Assembly (NCBI RefSeq): GCF_003852895.1
Contig: NZ_QUSW01000009.1
Span: forward strand, 62,001-126,000
Reading direction: 5' to 3'
DNA length: 64,000 bases
Source: Rhizobacter terrae
GTDB taxonomy: Bacteria > Pseudomonadota > Gammaproteobacteria > Burkholderiales > Burkholderiaceae_C
In this document: piece by piece, positions 1 to 8,560 of the stretch
Numbering within the stretch: the stretch's first letter is position 1
Layout: each line of letters begins with the position of its first letter
Program-made: the position numbers and the translations under genes
The notes under the pieces: model-generated
The model's database searches: none
Seen by the model: only the letters and a program-made list of their open reading frames with translations
Told to the model about the DNA's origin: nothing

Positions 1-1004
1 GCCAAGGCCTCGAACCGGCCGACGCTGGGCAGCAGGCCGCCCGGAAAGATGTACTGCTGGATGAAATCGGTGGAACGCAGGTAACGCTCGAACAAGTCCT
101 CGCGGATGGTGATGCTCTGGATGCAGGCACGGCCTCCCGGCTTCAGACACTGACGAAGCATGCAGAAGTAGTCTTCCCAGTACGCCTGCCCGACCGCCTC
201 GAACATCTCGATGGACACGATGGCGTCGAACGGCTGGCTCGCGTATCGTGCCGGCAGGTCCCGGTAGTCGAGCAGTTGCAGATCGCTTCGGTCCGCCGAG
301 CCTCTTTCGAGCACGCGCTGCTGGGCCCAGGCCAGTTGCTCGGCGGACAGGGTGACGCCAACGACCTGCGCGCCGAATTCGGAAGCGGCGACTTCGGCCA
401 GCCCGCCCCAACCACAGCCCACCTCCAGCAGGCGCGAACTTGGCGTGACACCGGCTTCGCGCAACGCCCGCCCGGCCTTCGCCGCTTGCGCCTGGGCCAG
501 CGGCTGCGAGAAGTCACCATCAAACCATGCGCTGGAATAGCTCATCGTCTCGTCCAGCCACAGCGCGTAGAACTCGTTCCCCAGGTCGTAGTGCGCGTGG
601 ATATTGCGGGCACTGCCGCGCCGAGTGTTTCGGTTCAGGGCGTGACGCAGCCGGTGAAGGAGCCCCCCCCACCAGCTTCCGTACACCAGGGGCTCGATGG
701 CCTGCCGGTTGCGCAGCAGCAGCCTCAGCAGCGGCGTCAGTGCGTCGCTGTCCCACTCGCCGGCGATGTACCCCTCGGCCAAGCCGATGTCGCCATGACG
801 AAGGGGCCGCACCAAGGCGTTCCATTGATGCACCCGAACGCTGGCAGATGGTTCGTCGGCCGAGCCACAGCACTCGAACCGTCCGTCGGGCAGCGCCAGC
901 TGAAGGGTTCCGTGACGAAGCCGCCGCAGCAGCTTCAGGACCGGCATGGCGCCCAGAGGCGGGGCGGCGATTGGCGCTGAAGGCCGAATGAGCGAAGGAT
1001 TCAT
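1..1004 (-). CDS. cfa: Cyclopropane-fatty-acyl-phospholipid synthase, C-terminus beyond window
   Basis: SAM-dependent methylation of unsaturated acyl chains in membrane phospholipids. The reverse strand reads continuously from an ATG at 1004 to the window edge, about 334 codons of a family that usually has about 400, so the 3' end is missing. Family landmarks are visible: the helical N-terminal lead, HYDLGNEFYALWLDETMSYS near residue 200, a GCGWGGLAE-type SAM loop and LKPGGRACIQSITI near the left edge. The gene lies downstream of and co-directional with the TetR gene, with two palindromic operator-like sites in the gap. This suggests control by that regulator. The identification is secure; regulation is inferred. 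Confidence 0.93.
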   Translation of the reverse strand, partial: MNPSLIRPSAPIAAPPLGAMPVLKLLRRLRHGTLQLALPDGRFECCGSADEPSASVRVHQWNALVRPLRHGDIGLAEGYIAGEWDSDALTPLLRLLLRNRQAIEPLVYGSWWGGLLHRLRHALNRNTRRGSARNIHAHYDLGNEFYALWLDETMSYSSAWFDGDFSQPLAQAQAAKAGRALREAGVTPSSRLLEVGCGWGGLAEVAASEFGAQVVGVTLSAEQLAWAQQRVLERGSADRSDLQLLDYRDLPARYASQPFDAIVSIEMFEAVGQAYWEDYFCMLRQCLKPGGRACIQSITIREDLFERYLRSTDFIQQYIFPGGLLPSVGRFEAL

Positions 1005-1041
1005 TTGCAGGCGCAAGGGCGTGGCGGCAGGCGCCACAAAT

Positions 1042-1078
1042 TGAACCAATGAGTTCAATTGTTGAACTAATCGGTTCA
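1042..1078. promoter_or_regulatory. Two tandem TetR-type operators upstream of cfa
   Basis: Two copies of the inverted repeat TGAAC-N6-GTTCA lie 21 bp apart: TGAACCAATGAGTTCA at 1042-1057 and TGAACTAATCGGTTCA at 1063-1078. A 21-bp centre-to-centre distance is two helical turns, which would put two dimers on one DNA face. A third, less perfect copy lies upstream of the TetR gene at 1908. The sites sit 38 bp upstream of the cfa start, where they could overlap its promoter. Confidence 0.7.
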
Positions 1079-1234
1079 CTTTGCAACTGCACGGCGCCGT
1101 GAGGTCTTTGCGATCAGCGCAACTGCTGACGTGAAGAAGCGGTCGCGGTCCTCGGCGCTGCCCCACGCAGTCATCGGACACAGGGCGATCTCCGATGGGA
1201 ATGATCGAGGCGGCGATGCGTCGGATCAAGCGCG

Positions 1235-1891
1235 CTACCGGCTGGCTGCGCCCGACAGGCCCCCAAAGAGCGTCGAGATCCGCATCTCGACAATGTCTTC
1301 GTCGTTGTATTGACCTGTTGTCTTCATCACCGCGACCACCGGATCGCAAGCGGTTGCCAGCAGCGCCCACAGCACCACCTCGGGTGGCGTGCGCTGGTCG
1401 AGGTCTCCACGGCCTTGCGCCTCGATGATCCATTCGCCCAGCTTCTCGCTGACGTCGTTCAGCCGGTTCAGATAGGTCTTGTCGGCGAGTAATGACGACC
1501 GCAGCGTTGAGTTCTGGGCCGGCAGGATGGGCATTTCCCCCGCCAGCAAGGCCTGCATGGACCAGCGGGCGACGTCGCGCAACTGGTCCACCGCGGCGAC
1601 GCCCTGGCGCGCCGCCTGCTGCTCCATGCGGCTCAGCGCTTGCTCCAGGACCCTTGTCATCGCGGCTGCCGCCAGCGCCTCCTTCGATTCGAAACGCTTG
1701 TAGAGGCTACCCTTGGCCATGCCGGCCTCGGCAGCCACGTCGTCCACCGTCATCGCCTCGAATCCCTTGCGGGCAAGCAGCCGGTTGACTGCAGACACGA
1801 TCGCGTCTTCCCGCACGCGGGCAAGCTGTTCCTTCACCGACAGGCGCTGTTCCATGCCGGAATGGTAGCCAACTCGACACATTGCCGGCAT
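1235..1891 (-). CDS. TetR/AcrR family transcriptional regulator
   Basis: DNA-binding repressor of 218 residues. The N-terminal helix-turn-helix is clear (TVDDVAAEAGMAKGSLYKRFESKEAL), followed by a helical ligand-binding domain with an AefR-like C-terminus. I chose the ATG at 1891 because AAAGG lies 6 bases upstream; an alternative ATG at 1855 gives a protein starting MEQRLSVKEQ. Longer upstream extensions cross the probable promoter and are unlikely. An operator-like copy at 1908-1923 immediately upstream suggests autoregulation. The same motif precedes the downstream cfa gene, and the gene is divergent from a decayed dehydrogenase gene. The ligand is unknown. Confidence 0.88.
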   Translation of the reverse strand: MPAMCRVGYHSGMEQRLSVKEQLARVREDAIVSAVNRLLARKGFEAMTVDDVAAEAGMAKGSLYKRFESKEALAAAAMTRVLEQALSRMEQQAARQGVAAVDQLRDVARWSMQALLAGEMPILPAQNSTLRSSLLADKTYLNRLNDVSEKLGEWIIEAQGRGDLDQRTPPEVVLWALLATACDPVVAVMKTTGQYNDEDIVEMRISTLFGGLSGAASR

Positions 1892-1907
1892 GGGTCGCCT
1901 TTCATAG

Positions 1908-1923
1908 TGAACTGGTCGGTATA
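1908..1923. promoter_or_regulatory. Candidate TetR autoregulatory operator
   Basis: TGAACTGGTCGGTATA matches the better palindromes at 1042 and 1063 in the left arm and in the TCGGT part of the right half. It lies 16 bases upstream of the TetR start, next to an AT-rich promoter-like stretch (ATAAAAAATG). The right arm is degenerate, so this is the weakest of the three copies. Confidence 0.5.
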
Positions 1924-2015
1924 AAAAATGACCATACAGTTGCTCGCAGGCGTCAGCCCATTCAAACTTCGCCTCATCGCAGCTTCGGCAGGCCATCGGA
2001 AAAGCGAGGACCGAC

Positions 2016-2280
2016 ATGCCCACTTCCTCCCTCATCGCGCTCGTCACCGGTGCTGGCCGACGCTCCGGCCTGGGATTCGAGATCTGCAAGCAGCTGGCCG
2101 TCATCCAGTCCACGCGTCAACGCTGTCTGTCCGGGGCTGACGGTGACATCTGAGGGCATCACCGCCATGGGCGCCCGACCGGTACACGCCAGTGCGCGCG
2201 GCGTGGTATGGGCAGTCCTGTTGCCCGCAAACGGAACCACCGATGGCTTGTTTCGTGATGGAGACTCCCTTGGCTGGTGA
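2016..2280 (+). pseudogene. Short-chain dehydrogenase remnant with large internal deletion
   Basis: A GAGGA ribosome site precedes an ATG at 2016 that encodes the Rossmann start of an SDR (LIALVTGAGRRSGLGFEICKQLA). The frame then leaves the family and stops at 2151-2153. In the +1 frame, the typical C-terminus of the same kind of SDR follows from about 2113 (RVNAVCPGLTVTSEGITAMG, ending GLFRDGDSLGW) and stops at 2278-2280. About 150 residues from the middle, including the YxxxK active site, are missing between them. The junction near 2100-2113 is therefore a deletion plus frameshift. It is divergent from the TetR gene, so it was probably a former target of that regulator. Confidence 0.8.
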
Positions 2281-2776
2281 GCAGACTCCGCAGCGCAAGC
2301 CATGGCGGGCCCAGGCACTCGGACTGTTGGGCTGGATCGTCACGGCCTACTTCGCTGCCGCCGTGGGAGCTGGTGCCTCAGTGGATGCGAGCACGTTCTA
2401 CGGCCAGCTAACGAAGCCAGGATGGGCGCCACCTGCGTACCTTTTCGGCCCGGTATGGTCGGTGCTCTACACAATGATGGGCGTGGCGTCCTGGCTGATC
2501 TGGAAGGCGCCGGGCAGGACGCACGCAGCGCTTGGCGTTTATCTGATGCAGTTGGCCATCAATGCCCTATGGTCATGGCTCTTCTTTGCCTGGCATCTTG
2601 GTGCGGCGGCCTTTGCCGATGTGGCGCTGATGTGCATTCTCATCGCTGCGACGATTGGCGCTTTCTGGCGCTTGAACCACTTCGCCGCTTTGCTGCTGAT
2701 GCCGTATTTGCTCTGGGTGAGCTTTGCCAGCGCATTGACCTGGGCGGTGTGGCAGGGCAATCCAGCACTGCTTTAG
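2258..2776 (+). CDS. tspO: TspO/MBR family membrane protein
   Basis: Five-helix membrane protein of the translocator/peripheral benzodiazepine receptor family, which binds porphyrins and related tetrapyrroles. It shows the family WAPP motif (LTKPGWAPPAYLFGPVWSVLY) and the Trp-rich LWSWLFFAWHLG segment; length is about 172 residues. The ATG at 2258 is chosen because it gives METPLAGEQ before the first helix. An ATG at 2243 is possible, and neither has a strong ribosome site. The gene overlaps the end of the SDR remnant, so it probably relied on read-through from that transcript. Confidence 0.88.
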   Translation: METPLAGEQTPQRKPWRAQALGLLGWIVTAYFAAAVGAGASVDASTFYGQLTKPGWAPPAYLFGPVWSVLYTMMGVASWLIWKAPGRTHAALGVYLMQLAINALWSWLFFAWHLGAAAFADVALMCILIAATIGAFWRLNHFAALLLMPYLLWVSFASALTWAVWQGNPALL

Positions 2777-2839
2777 TCCTGCCCGTGAACTCTGTGGCGG
2801 CTGATTCCTAGGACAAACCCTCGAAGCCTTTCGAACGTC

Positions 2840-2869
2840 TTGACCAACTGTTTGGAACGTTCCAATACT
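2840..2869 (+). promoter_or_regulatory. LacI-operated promoter of binding-protein gene
   Basis: TTGACC at 2840-2845 and AATACT at 2864-2869 look like -35 and -10 elements with an 18-bp spacer. The perfect palindrome TTGGAACGTTCCAA at 2852-2865 fills the spacer, an arrangement that would let a bound LacI-type dimer block polymerase. Related copies lie at 4280, 10641 and 24977. Confidence 0.75.
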
Positions 2870-2998
2870 TACGCACCGTGAGCCAGGTCAGACGGGAAAC
2901 CAAGGGCCTCATCATCAAAGAGGGCGTCATCTGCTCTTTGGTCGAACTCGGCCGCGCGGCAAAGAGACTGGAATCTTCAACAGGACAAGGAGACGGAT

Positions 2999-4243
2999 AT
3001 GAGCTTCAAGATTGCAGGCATTGCGATGGCAAGCCTGATGGCGTGTGGCGGTGCCATCGCGCAAAACCAATCGGTGGAAGTGGTGCACTGGTGGACGTCT
3101 GGCGGTGAGGCTGCTGCGTTGAATGTGCTCAAGCAGAACCTCGAGAAACAAGGCATCGCATGGAAAGACAGCCCCATTGCGGGCGGCGGCGGCGAGCAGG
3201 CGATGACCGCGGTCCGCGCGCGCGTCAGCGCCGGCATTCCGCCGACCGCCGTGCAGATGCTTGGCTACGACATCACCGACTGGGCCAAGCAGAACGTGCT
3301 GGCGGACCTGAACGCCGTGGCAGCACACGACAACTGGGACAAGGTGGTGCCGCTCGCATTGCAGAAGTTCTCCAAATACAACGGCAAGTGGGTGGCCGCG
3401 CCGGTCAACGTCCATTCGACCAACTGGGTATGGGCCAACAAGGACGTTCTCGCCAAGGCCGGCGTTACCAAGGAGCCGGCCAACTGGGATCAGTTCATCG
3501 ACGATTTGGACAAGGTCCAGAAGGCAGGGTTCGTCGCGCTCGCTCACGGCGGCCAGCCTTGGCAGGAGGTGACGGTGTTCGATGGCGTGGCCCTGTCCAC
3601 CGGTGGCGTGGATTTCTACCGCAAGGCCTTCATCGAGCTCGACCCCAAAGCGCTTGGTTCGCCCACGATGGAGAAGGTCTTCCAGCGCATGTCGCAACTG
3701 CGCAAGTTCGTTGACAAGGACTTCTCTGGCCGAGACTGGAATGTCGCCGCGGGCATGGTCATTTCGGGCAAGGCCGGCTACGAGATCATGGGGGACTGGG
3801 CCAAGGGTGAATTCCTCAATGCCAAGAAGGTGCCCGGCAAGGACTTCGTGTGTTTCCGTGTGCCAGGCAGCCAGGGTTCCGTGACCTTCAACTCCGACCA
3901 GTTCGCCATGTTCCAGGTGAAGGGCGACAAGATCGCGGCGCAGAACAAGCTTGCCGCAGCGATCATGGACAAGGGTTTCCAGTCCGCCTTCAACGTCGTG
4001 AAGGGATCGGTCCCCGCGCGTACGGATGTGCCTGACGCAGCTTTCGACGACTGCGGCAAGAAGGGCATGCGCGACCTTGCCGAAGCCAACAAGAACAACA
4101 CCCTCGTCGGCTCGCTGGCTCATGGACACGCCGTGCCCGCGTCGATCAAGAATGCCTTCTATGACGTCATCACGCGGCACTTCAACGGGCAGCTGGACGA
4201 CAAGAAGGCCGTGCAGGCCATGATGTCCGCGGCCAAGGGCTGA
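2999..4243 (+). CDS. Sugar ABC transporter substrate-binding protein (CUT1, glucose/mannose-like)
   Basis: Periplasmic binding protein of 414 residues that would deliver sugar to the permeases encoded at 15646-17422. It has a Sec signal peptide ending near AIAQ, then [20 protein letters not shown], a start typical of GtsA-type glucose/mannose binding proteins, with the GGGGEQAM and MGDWAKGEF segments also present. AAGGAGA precedes the ATG. It is transcribed from the operator-containing promoter at 2840. It is paralogous to the genes at 7285 and, more distantly, 25795. The true ligand may differ from glucose, because the linked enzymes are not those of glucose catabolism. Confidence 0.92.
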   Translation: MSFKIAGIAMASLMACGGAIAQNQSVEVVHWWTSGGEAAALNVLKQNLEKQGIAWKDSPIAGGGGEQAMTAVRARVSAGIPPTAVQMLGYDITDWAKQNVLADLNAVAAHDNWDKVVPLALQKFSKYNGKWVAAPVNVHSTNWVWANKDVLAKAGVTKEPANWDQFIDDLDKVQKAGFVALAHGGQPWQEVTVFDGVALSTGGVDFYRKAFIELDPKALGSPTMEKVFQRMSQLRKFVDKDFSGRDWNVAAGMVISGKAGYEIMGDWAKGEFLNAKKVPGKDFVCFRVPGSQGSVTFNSDQFAMFQVKGDKIAAQNKLAAAIMDKGFQSAFNVVKGSVPARTDVPDAAFDDCGKKGMRDLAEANKNNTLVGSLAHGHAVPASIKNAFYDVITRHFNGQLDDKKAVQAMMSAAKG

Positions 4244-4279
4244 CGCACCTGCATTTCCGGGATTCAGCACACCAAAGAA

Positions 4280-4293
4280 TTGGAACGTTCCAC
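4280..4293. promoter_or_regulatory. LacI-type operator upstream of porin gene
   Basis: TTGGAACGTTCCAC carries the 12-bp core TGGAACGTTCCA of the regulon palindrome. It lies 40 bases upstream of the porin start and 37 bases after the binding-protein stop. I see no good -35/-10 pair around it, so it may act with the 2852 site (looping or roadblock) rather than on its own promoter. Confidence 0.65.
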
Positions 4294-4332
4294 CTGGCGC
4301 GCCTGGGTGGATGGCCTCTCTCACTCAAAAGA

Positions 4333-5559
4333 ATGGACACCACGACAATGAGTCAATCGAGCTTCAACTTCCGCCTGGCCGCCGTCGCAGCCGCCTGCCT
4401 CGGGCTGTACTCCACCACCGCCTCGGCCGTGGACTGGGGCGGCTACTTCCGCACGGGCCCCGGCGCCACGAAGAAGGATGCCGCGCGCGCCTGCTACGGC
4501 CTGGGTGGCGCGGGCCTCAAGTACCGCCTGGGCAACGAGTGCGACTTCTATGGCGAGTTCCTGCTGAGCCAGGGATTCAAGGCCGATGGGGTCGAATACA
4601 AGGCCAACCTGATGACCAACCTGTACAGCCCGGGTACGGACACGGGCGCCGGCGCCACGCCGCTGGACAGCAGCAAGTTGGGCATCAACCAGATGTACGT
4701 GGAAGGCAAGGGCTACGACATCGCCCCCGAGGCCAGCTTCTGGATCGGCAAGCGCTTCTACGGCCGCGCCGACGTGCATATCGTGGACACCTTCTACGTG
4801 AACCTCTCGGGCGTGGGGGCAGGCGTGGACAACATCAGCGCCGGAGGCGCAAAGCTGAACTTCGCCTACTTCCGCACCGATGGCGGCGCCACCAACCCCG
4901 GCAGCCGCGTGAACCTGGACTTGCACGACCTGGAGACGAACCCTGGCGGCAAGCTGCGGGTGGTCGGCACCTTCACCAACGGCGACTTCAGCGGAGGCAA
5001 GAGCGGCTTCGGCTTGACCTTCCAGCACAACCAGGACAACGTGTTCGGCCTGGGCGGGGGCAACACGCTGTGGCTGCAGTTGGCACAGGGCTCTGCCGGG
5101 CTGGACGGCGGCTTCGGCAACCTGGCCGCAGACAGCGGCACCCGCGGCTTGCGCATCGTCGAAAGCCTCACATGGCAGATGGGGCCCCTGGGTGGCCAGG
5201 CGCAGGCCATGGTCCAGCAGGACAAGGATGGCGCGTCGGGTCTCAAGACCACCTCGTCGTCCATCGGTGCCCGTGCGTCGTATGCCGTCACCAGGAACCT
5301 GAAGGTTCTGGCGGAGGCCGGCTACTCGCAGAAGAAGCCGGACGGCGCCTCGACCCAGAAGCTGGCGAAGTTGACGGTCGGACCGGCCCTGTCGACGGGA
5401 CCTGGGTTCTGGAACCGCCCGGAATTGCGCCTTTACGTGACGACGGCGAAGTGGAACGCCGCCGCCAACACGGCAGCGGGAGCCGCAGGCGTCACTGGCA
5501 TCGGCGACGGCAAGACCACCGGCACCAGCTACGGCGCGCAGGTCGAGATCTGGTTCTGA
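4333..5559 (+). CDS. LamB/maltoporin-family outer-membrane sugar porin
   Basis: Outer-membrane channel for sugar entry, about 408 residues, close to the usual maltoporin length. It has a signal peptide (cleavage after TTASA), then VDWGGYFRTGPGATKKDAARACYGL, typical of LamB-family porins, and a terminal aromatic residue (VEIWF) as expected for an outer-membrane barrel. An ATG at 4348 (MSQSSFNFR) is an equally plausible start. It follows the binding-protein gene and an operator, so uptake through the outer membrane and binding in the periplasm are co-controlled. The ligand is unknown; an oligosaccharide or glycoside is possible. Confidence 0.88.
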   Translation: MDTTTMSQSSFNFRLAAVAAACLGLYSTTASAVDWGGYFRTGPGATKKDAARACYGLGGAGLKYRLGNECDFYGEFLLSQGFKADGVEYKANLMTNLYSPGTDTGAGATPLDSSKLGINQMYVEGKGYDIAPEASFWIGKRFYGRADVHIVDTFYVNLSGVGAGVDNISAGGAKLNFAYFRTDGGATNPGSRVNLDLHDLETNPGGKLRVVGTFTNGDFSGGKSGFGLTFQHNQDNVFGLGGGNTLWLQLAQGSAGLDGGFGNLAADSGTRGLRIVESLTWQMGPLGGQAQAMVQQDKDGASGLKTTSSSIGARASYAVTRNLKVLAEAGYSQKKPDGASTQKLAKLTVGPALSTGPGFWNRPELRLYVTTAKWNAAANTAAGAAGVTGIGDGKTTGTSYGAQVEIWF

Positions 5560-5569
5560 GAACGCTTGG

Positions 5570-5609
5570 CTGGTGGCCTCTTGTGCCTGCGCGCACCCGA
5601 GGCCACCAG
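5570..5609 (+). terminator. Strong hairpin after porin gene
   Basis: An 11-bp perfect stem, CTGGTGGCCTC (5570-5580) with GAGGCCACCAG (5599-5609), encloses an 18-base loop that can itself pair (GTGC/GCAC). It starts 11 bases after the porin stop. No long U-run follows, so it may be an attenuator or an RNA 3' end stabiliser rather than a classic terminator. Confidence 0.6.
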
Positions 5610-5659
5610 TTGCTGCGCCAGCTTTGCGGGCAGCGGTTTGTCAGAAAGTGGGGTGCGAA

Positions 5660-7288
5660 GTGAGCAAGAGGCTTCGTGAGGGGGGTAGAGGACAACCACA
5701 GCAGGGGCGGCCATCGGGCCTGCACCTGTCCGTGGTCCACAAGCTTGGGTTCGGGTTCGGGACGCTCATCGTGATGGCACTGGCGGCGGCCATCTATGGC
5801 GTCTTGCAGATGCGCGATCTCGAAGCGCAGATGCGCGACGTGCTGCTGGCCAACAATGGCCGCATCTCGCTGCTGAATGCGATGCGCGACGATGCCAACG
5901 TGCTCGCTGTAGGCGTTCGAAACGTCACCATCCTGACGGACAAGGCCACCATCGACCGTCAGGTCAAGGCGATGGAGTCAGCACAACGCGAATACGACAA
6001 AAGGCTCAGGGAGTTGATGCTGACCGCCCCTCGATGGGCGACTGAACAGGAGTTCAGGCAGCTCAGGCTGGTCGATGAACTCGGCAAGAAGACGATGGGC
6101 GACATCGCGCAGGCCGCCGTGAAGGGATCGGCCGGCGCCAATGAAGACGCGACTGTCATCCTCAACCTGAAGGTCGCGCCGAACGAGCGGCTGTGGCGCG
6201 ACGCCTTGGCTGCACTGATTGCCTCCGCCCAGGACCAGAACACACACGCGGTGCAACGGGCCTCGGACCAGCTGACGTCGGCCATCTCGGCGATGGCAGC
6301 GATCTCGGCCGTGGCCGTGATCCTCGGCATGCTGGTGGGCCGCAGCATCATCAAGAGCGTGCGGCGGCCGATCGACATGGCCATTTCCGCTGCCGAACGG
6401 ATTGCCTCGGGTGATCTGGCCCACGCCGTCGATGGCCATGTTCATGACGAGCTGGGGAGGCTCCTGCTGGCCATCCAGTCCATGCAATCCGGCCTGAGCG
6501 ACATGGTCGGCCAGATCCGCCAGGCGTCGGATTCCATCCACGTCGCGTCCGACGAGGTGGCCGCGGGCAATCTCGATTTGTCGTCGCGGACCGAGGAGGC
6601 GGCCGGGCACCTCGAAGCCACGGCCTCCACGCTGAACGAATTCTCCGATGCACTGGCCACCAGTGCGCAGGCGGCGGAGCACGCCGTCAAGCTGGCGGAG
6701 TCGGCCTCCCTGCACGCCAACCGCGGTGGTGATCTCATGAGCGGCGTGGTTGAGACGATGGAAGTGGTGACCCAGCGCTCCACGCGCATCAGCGAGATCG
6801 TGTCGTTCATCGACGGGCTGTCCTACCAGACCAACCTGCTCGCGCTGAATGCCGCCGTGGAAGCGGCGCGTGCCGGCGACAAGGGACGCGGCTTCGGCGT
6901 CGTGGCGGGCGAGGTGCGCGCTCTGTCGACGCGGTCCGCGCAGGCCTCGAAGGAGATTGCCGGCTTGCTGCAGGACTGCCTGCAAGGCATCGGCGACGCC
7001 GGGACGCGTGTGGTGGAGGCCAGCCGCACCATGAACGACATCGTGGCCGCGGCGCAGGCAGTGACCGACACCATCGGCCAGCTCTCGGCCAGCGCATCGC
7101 GGCAATCGGTCGGGGTGACCCAGGTCAAGGAGACCATCAACCAGCTCAACGCCATGACGCAGCAGAACTCGTCGATGGTGGAGCAGTCGGCCGCCGCGGC
7201 GGAAAGCCTGAAGTCGCAGGCTGCACGGCTCAACGAGATGGTCAGCCGGTTCAAGGTGCTCGAGGTCGGGCAGGAGTCGTTGGTATGA
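5660..7288 (+). CDS. Methyl-accepting chemotaxis protein
   Basis: Membrane chemoreceptor that passes ligand information to CheA/CheW. From the N-terminus: a TM helix (GFGTLIVMALAAAIYGVLQM), a periplasmic four-helix-bundle-type sensor domain of about 180 residues, a second TM (AISAVAVILGMLVGRSII), HAMP, and a signalling domain with the conserved hairpin-tip region (AGDKGRGFGVVAGEVRALSTR). The GTG at 5660 is my choice because upstream codons run into the hairpin at 5570-5609; the start is uncertain by tens of codons. Its stop overlaps the start of a second binding-protein gene by ATGA, so the two are translationally coupled. This suggests that the binding protein presents ligand to this receptor. 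Confidence 0.92.
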   Translation: MSKRLREGGRGQPQQGRPSGLHLSVVHKLGFGFGTLIVMALAAAIYGVLQMRDLEAQMRDVLLANNGRISLLNAMRDDANVLAVGVRNVTILTDKATIDRQVKAMESAQREYDKRLRELMLTAPRWATEQEFRQLRLVDELGKKTMGDIAQAAVKGSAGANEDATVILNLKVAPNERLWRDALAALIASAQDQNTHAVQRASDQLTSAISAMAAISAVAVILGMLVGRSIIKSVRRPIDMAISAAERIASGDLAHAVDGHVHDELGRLLLAIQSMQSGLSDMVGQIRQASDSIHVASDEVAAGNLDLSSRTEEAAGHLEATASTLNEFSDALATSAQAAEHAVKLAESASLHANRGGDLMSGVVETMEVVTQRSTRISEIVSFIDGLSYQTNLLALNAAVEAARAGDKGRGFGVVAGEVRALSTRSAQASKEIAGLLQDCLQGIGDAGTRVVEASRTMNDIVAAAQAVTDTIGQLSASASRQSVGVTQVKETINQLNAMTQQNSSMVEQSAAAAESLKSQAARLNEMVSRFKVLEVGQESLV

Positions 7289-8556
7289 AAAAGATTTCGT
7301 CACTCGTGGTGGGTGCGCTGTGCGGCGCGTGCGTGATGGCGGCGCAGGCTGCGTCCGAAGACATCGAAATCATGCACTGGTGGACCAGCGGCGGCGAGGC
7401 CAAGGCGCTGGATGAACTGAAGTCACGCCTGAAGGGCGCGGGCTACCGTTGGAAAGACATGGCTGTGGAAGGCGGTGGCGGGGACAAGGCGATGGAGACG
7501 CTGCAGGCACGCGTCTCGCGGGGGCAGCCACCGGAAGCCGCGCAGATGAACGGTGCATCCATCCAGAGCTGGGGCCGGCAGAAGGCGCTGGCCAACCTGG
7601 ACGCGGTGGCGAAAGAACAGCAGTGGGAGAGCCAGATCCCGGCGGTGGTGACGCGCGGACTGAAGGTGGACGGGCATTTCGTGGCCGCGCCGTTCAACAT
7701 CCATCGCGCCAACTGGCTGTGGATCAACCGCGATGCCTTCGTGAAGTACGCCGGGCGCACGCCAGAGACCTGGGACCAGTTCTTCGTCATGGCCGACCGG
7801 ATGAAGACCGCAGGCATCCTGCCGATTGCCCATGGGTCCCAGCCCTGGCAGAACTTCGCGCTCTTCGAGACGGTGCTGCTTGGCGTGGGCGGCGTGGACA
7901 CCTACCGGCGAGCGCTCATCGCGCTGGACAACGAGGCCATCCAGAGCCCCAAGGTGGAGGAGGCGCTCAAGGTCTTTCGCCGGCTGAAGTCCTACACCGA
8001 TGGCGCGGCCGCCAATGACCGCAACTGGAATGCGGCCACGGCCATGGTCGTGAACAACAAGGCCGCCATGCAGTTCATGGGCGACTGGGCCAAGGGCGAA
8101 TTCTTCGCAGCGGGCAAGGCCGCCGATCGGGATTTCCTGTGCATCGCACCACCTGGCACGCAGCGATCCTTCTTGTTCATCGTCGACAGCTTCGCGGTGT
8201 TCAAGAAGGGGGCTGACGAAGCCACCGCGGCCCAGAAGACCCTGGCCCGCTTGATCATGACCCCCAGCTTCCAGCAGGCATTCAACCTGGCGAAGGGGTC
8301 GGTTCCCCTGTCTGCCAACGTGGACATGGCCAAGTTCGATGTCTGCGGCCAGCAGTCGAGCGCCTACTTCGTGGCCACCTCCATGGTCGACACGCTCGTG
8401 CCCTCGGTGGCCTTCCACATGGCCCTTCCGGTGGAACAGGAGACGGCGCTGAAGAACCTCGTGTCGGAGTTCTGGAGCAACGACGCCATGCCGGTGGCCG
8501 AAGCGGTGAGGCGGATCCAGCGGATACGCGCCATCGGAACCAAGGACCAGCACTGA
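7285..8556 (+). CDS. Second CUT1-type substrate-binding protein, coupled to chemoreceptor
   Basis: Periplasmic binding protein of 423 residues with signal peptide (cleaved near VMAAQAASE) and [20 protein letters not shown], paralogous to the protein at 2999 throughout ([18 protein letters not shown]). The start codon overlaps the chemoreceptor stop. Its separation from the permease genes and its coupling to a receptor point to a sensory rather than transport role, or to both. It is followed after 4 bases by a lacI gene. Confidence 0.9.
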   Translation: MKKISSLVVGALCGACVMAAQAASEDIEIMHWWTSGGEAKALDELKSRLKGAGYRWKDMAVEGGGGDKAMETLQARVSRGQPPEAAQMNGASIQSWGRQKALANLDAVAKEQQWESQIPAVVTRGLKVDGHFVAAPFNIHRANWLWINRDAFVKYAGRTPETWDQFFVMADRMKTAGILPIAHGSQPWQNFALFETVLLGVGGVDTYRRALIALDNEAIQSPKVEEALKVFRRLKSYTDGAAANDRNWNAATAMVVNNKAAMQFMGDWAKGEFFAAGKAADRDFLCIAPPGTQRSFLFIVDSFAVFKKGADEATAAQKTLARLIMTPSFQQAFNLAKGSVPLSANVDMAKFDVCGQQSSAYFVATSMVDTLVPSVAFHMALPVEQETALKNLVSEFWSNDAMPVAEAVRRIQRIRAIGTKDQH

Positions 8557-8560
8557 GAGA

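Noticed and set aside
2927-4324. 465-codon minus-strand frame opposite the binding-protein gene
   Set aside because: The opposite gene has signal peptide, ribosome site and family motifs; the minus frame has none.
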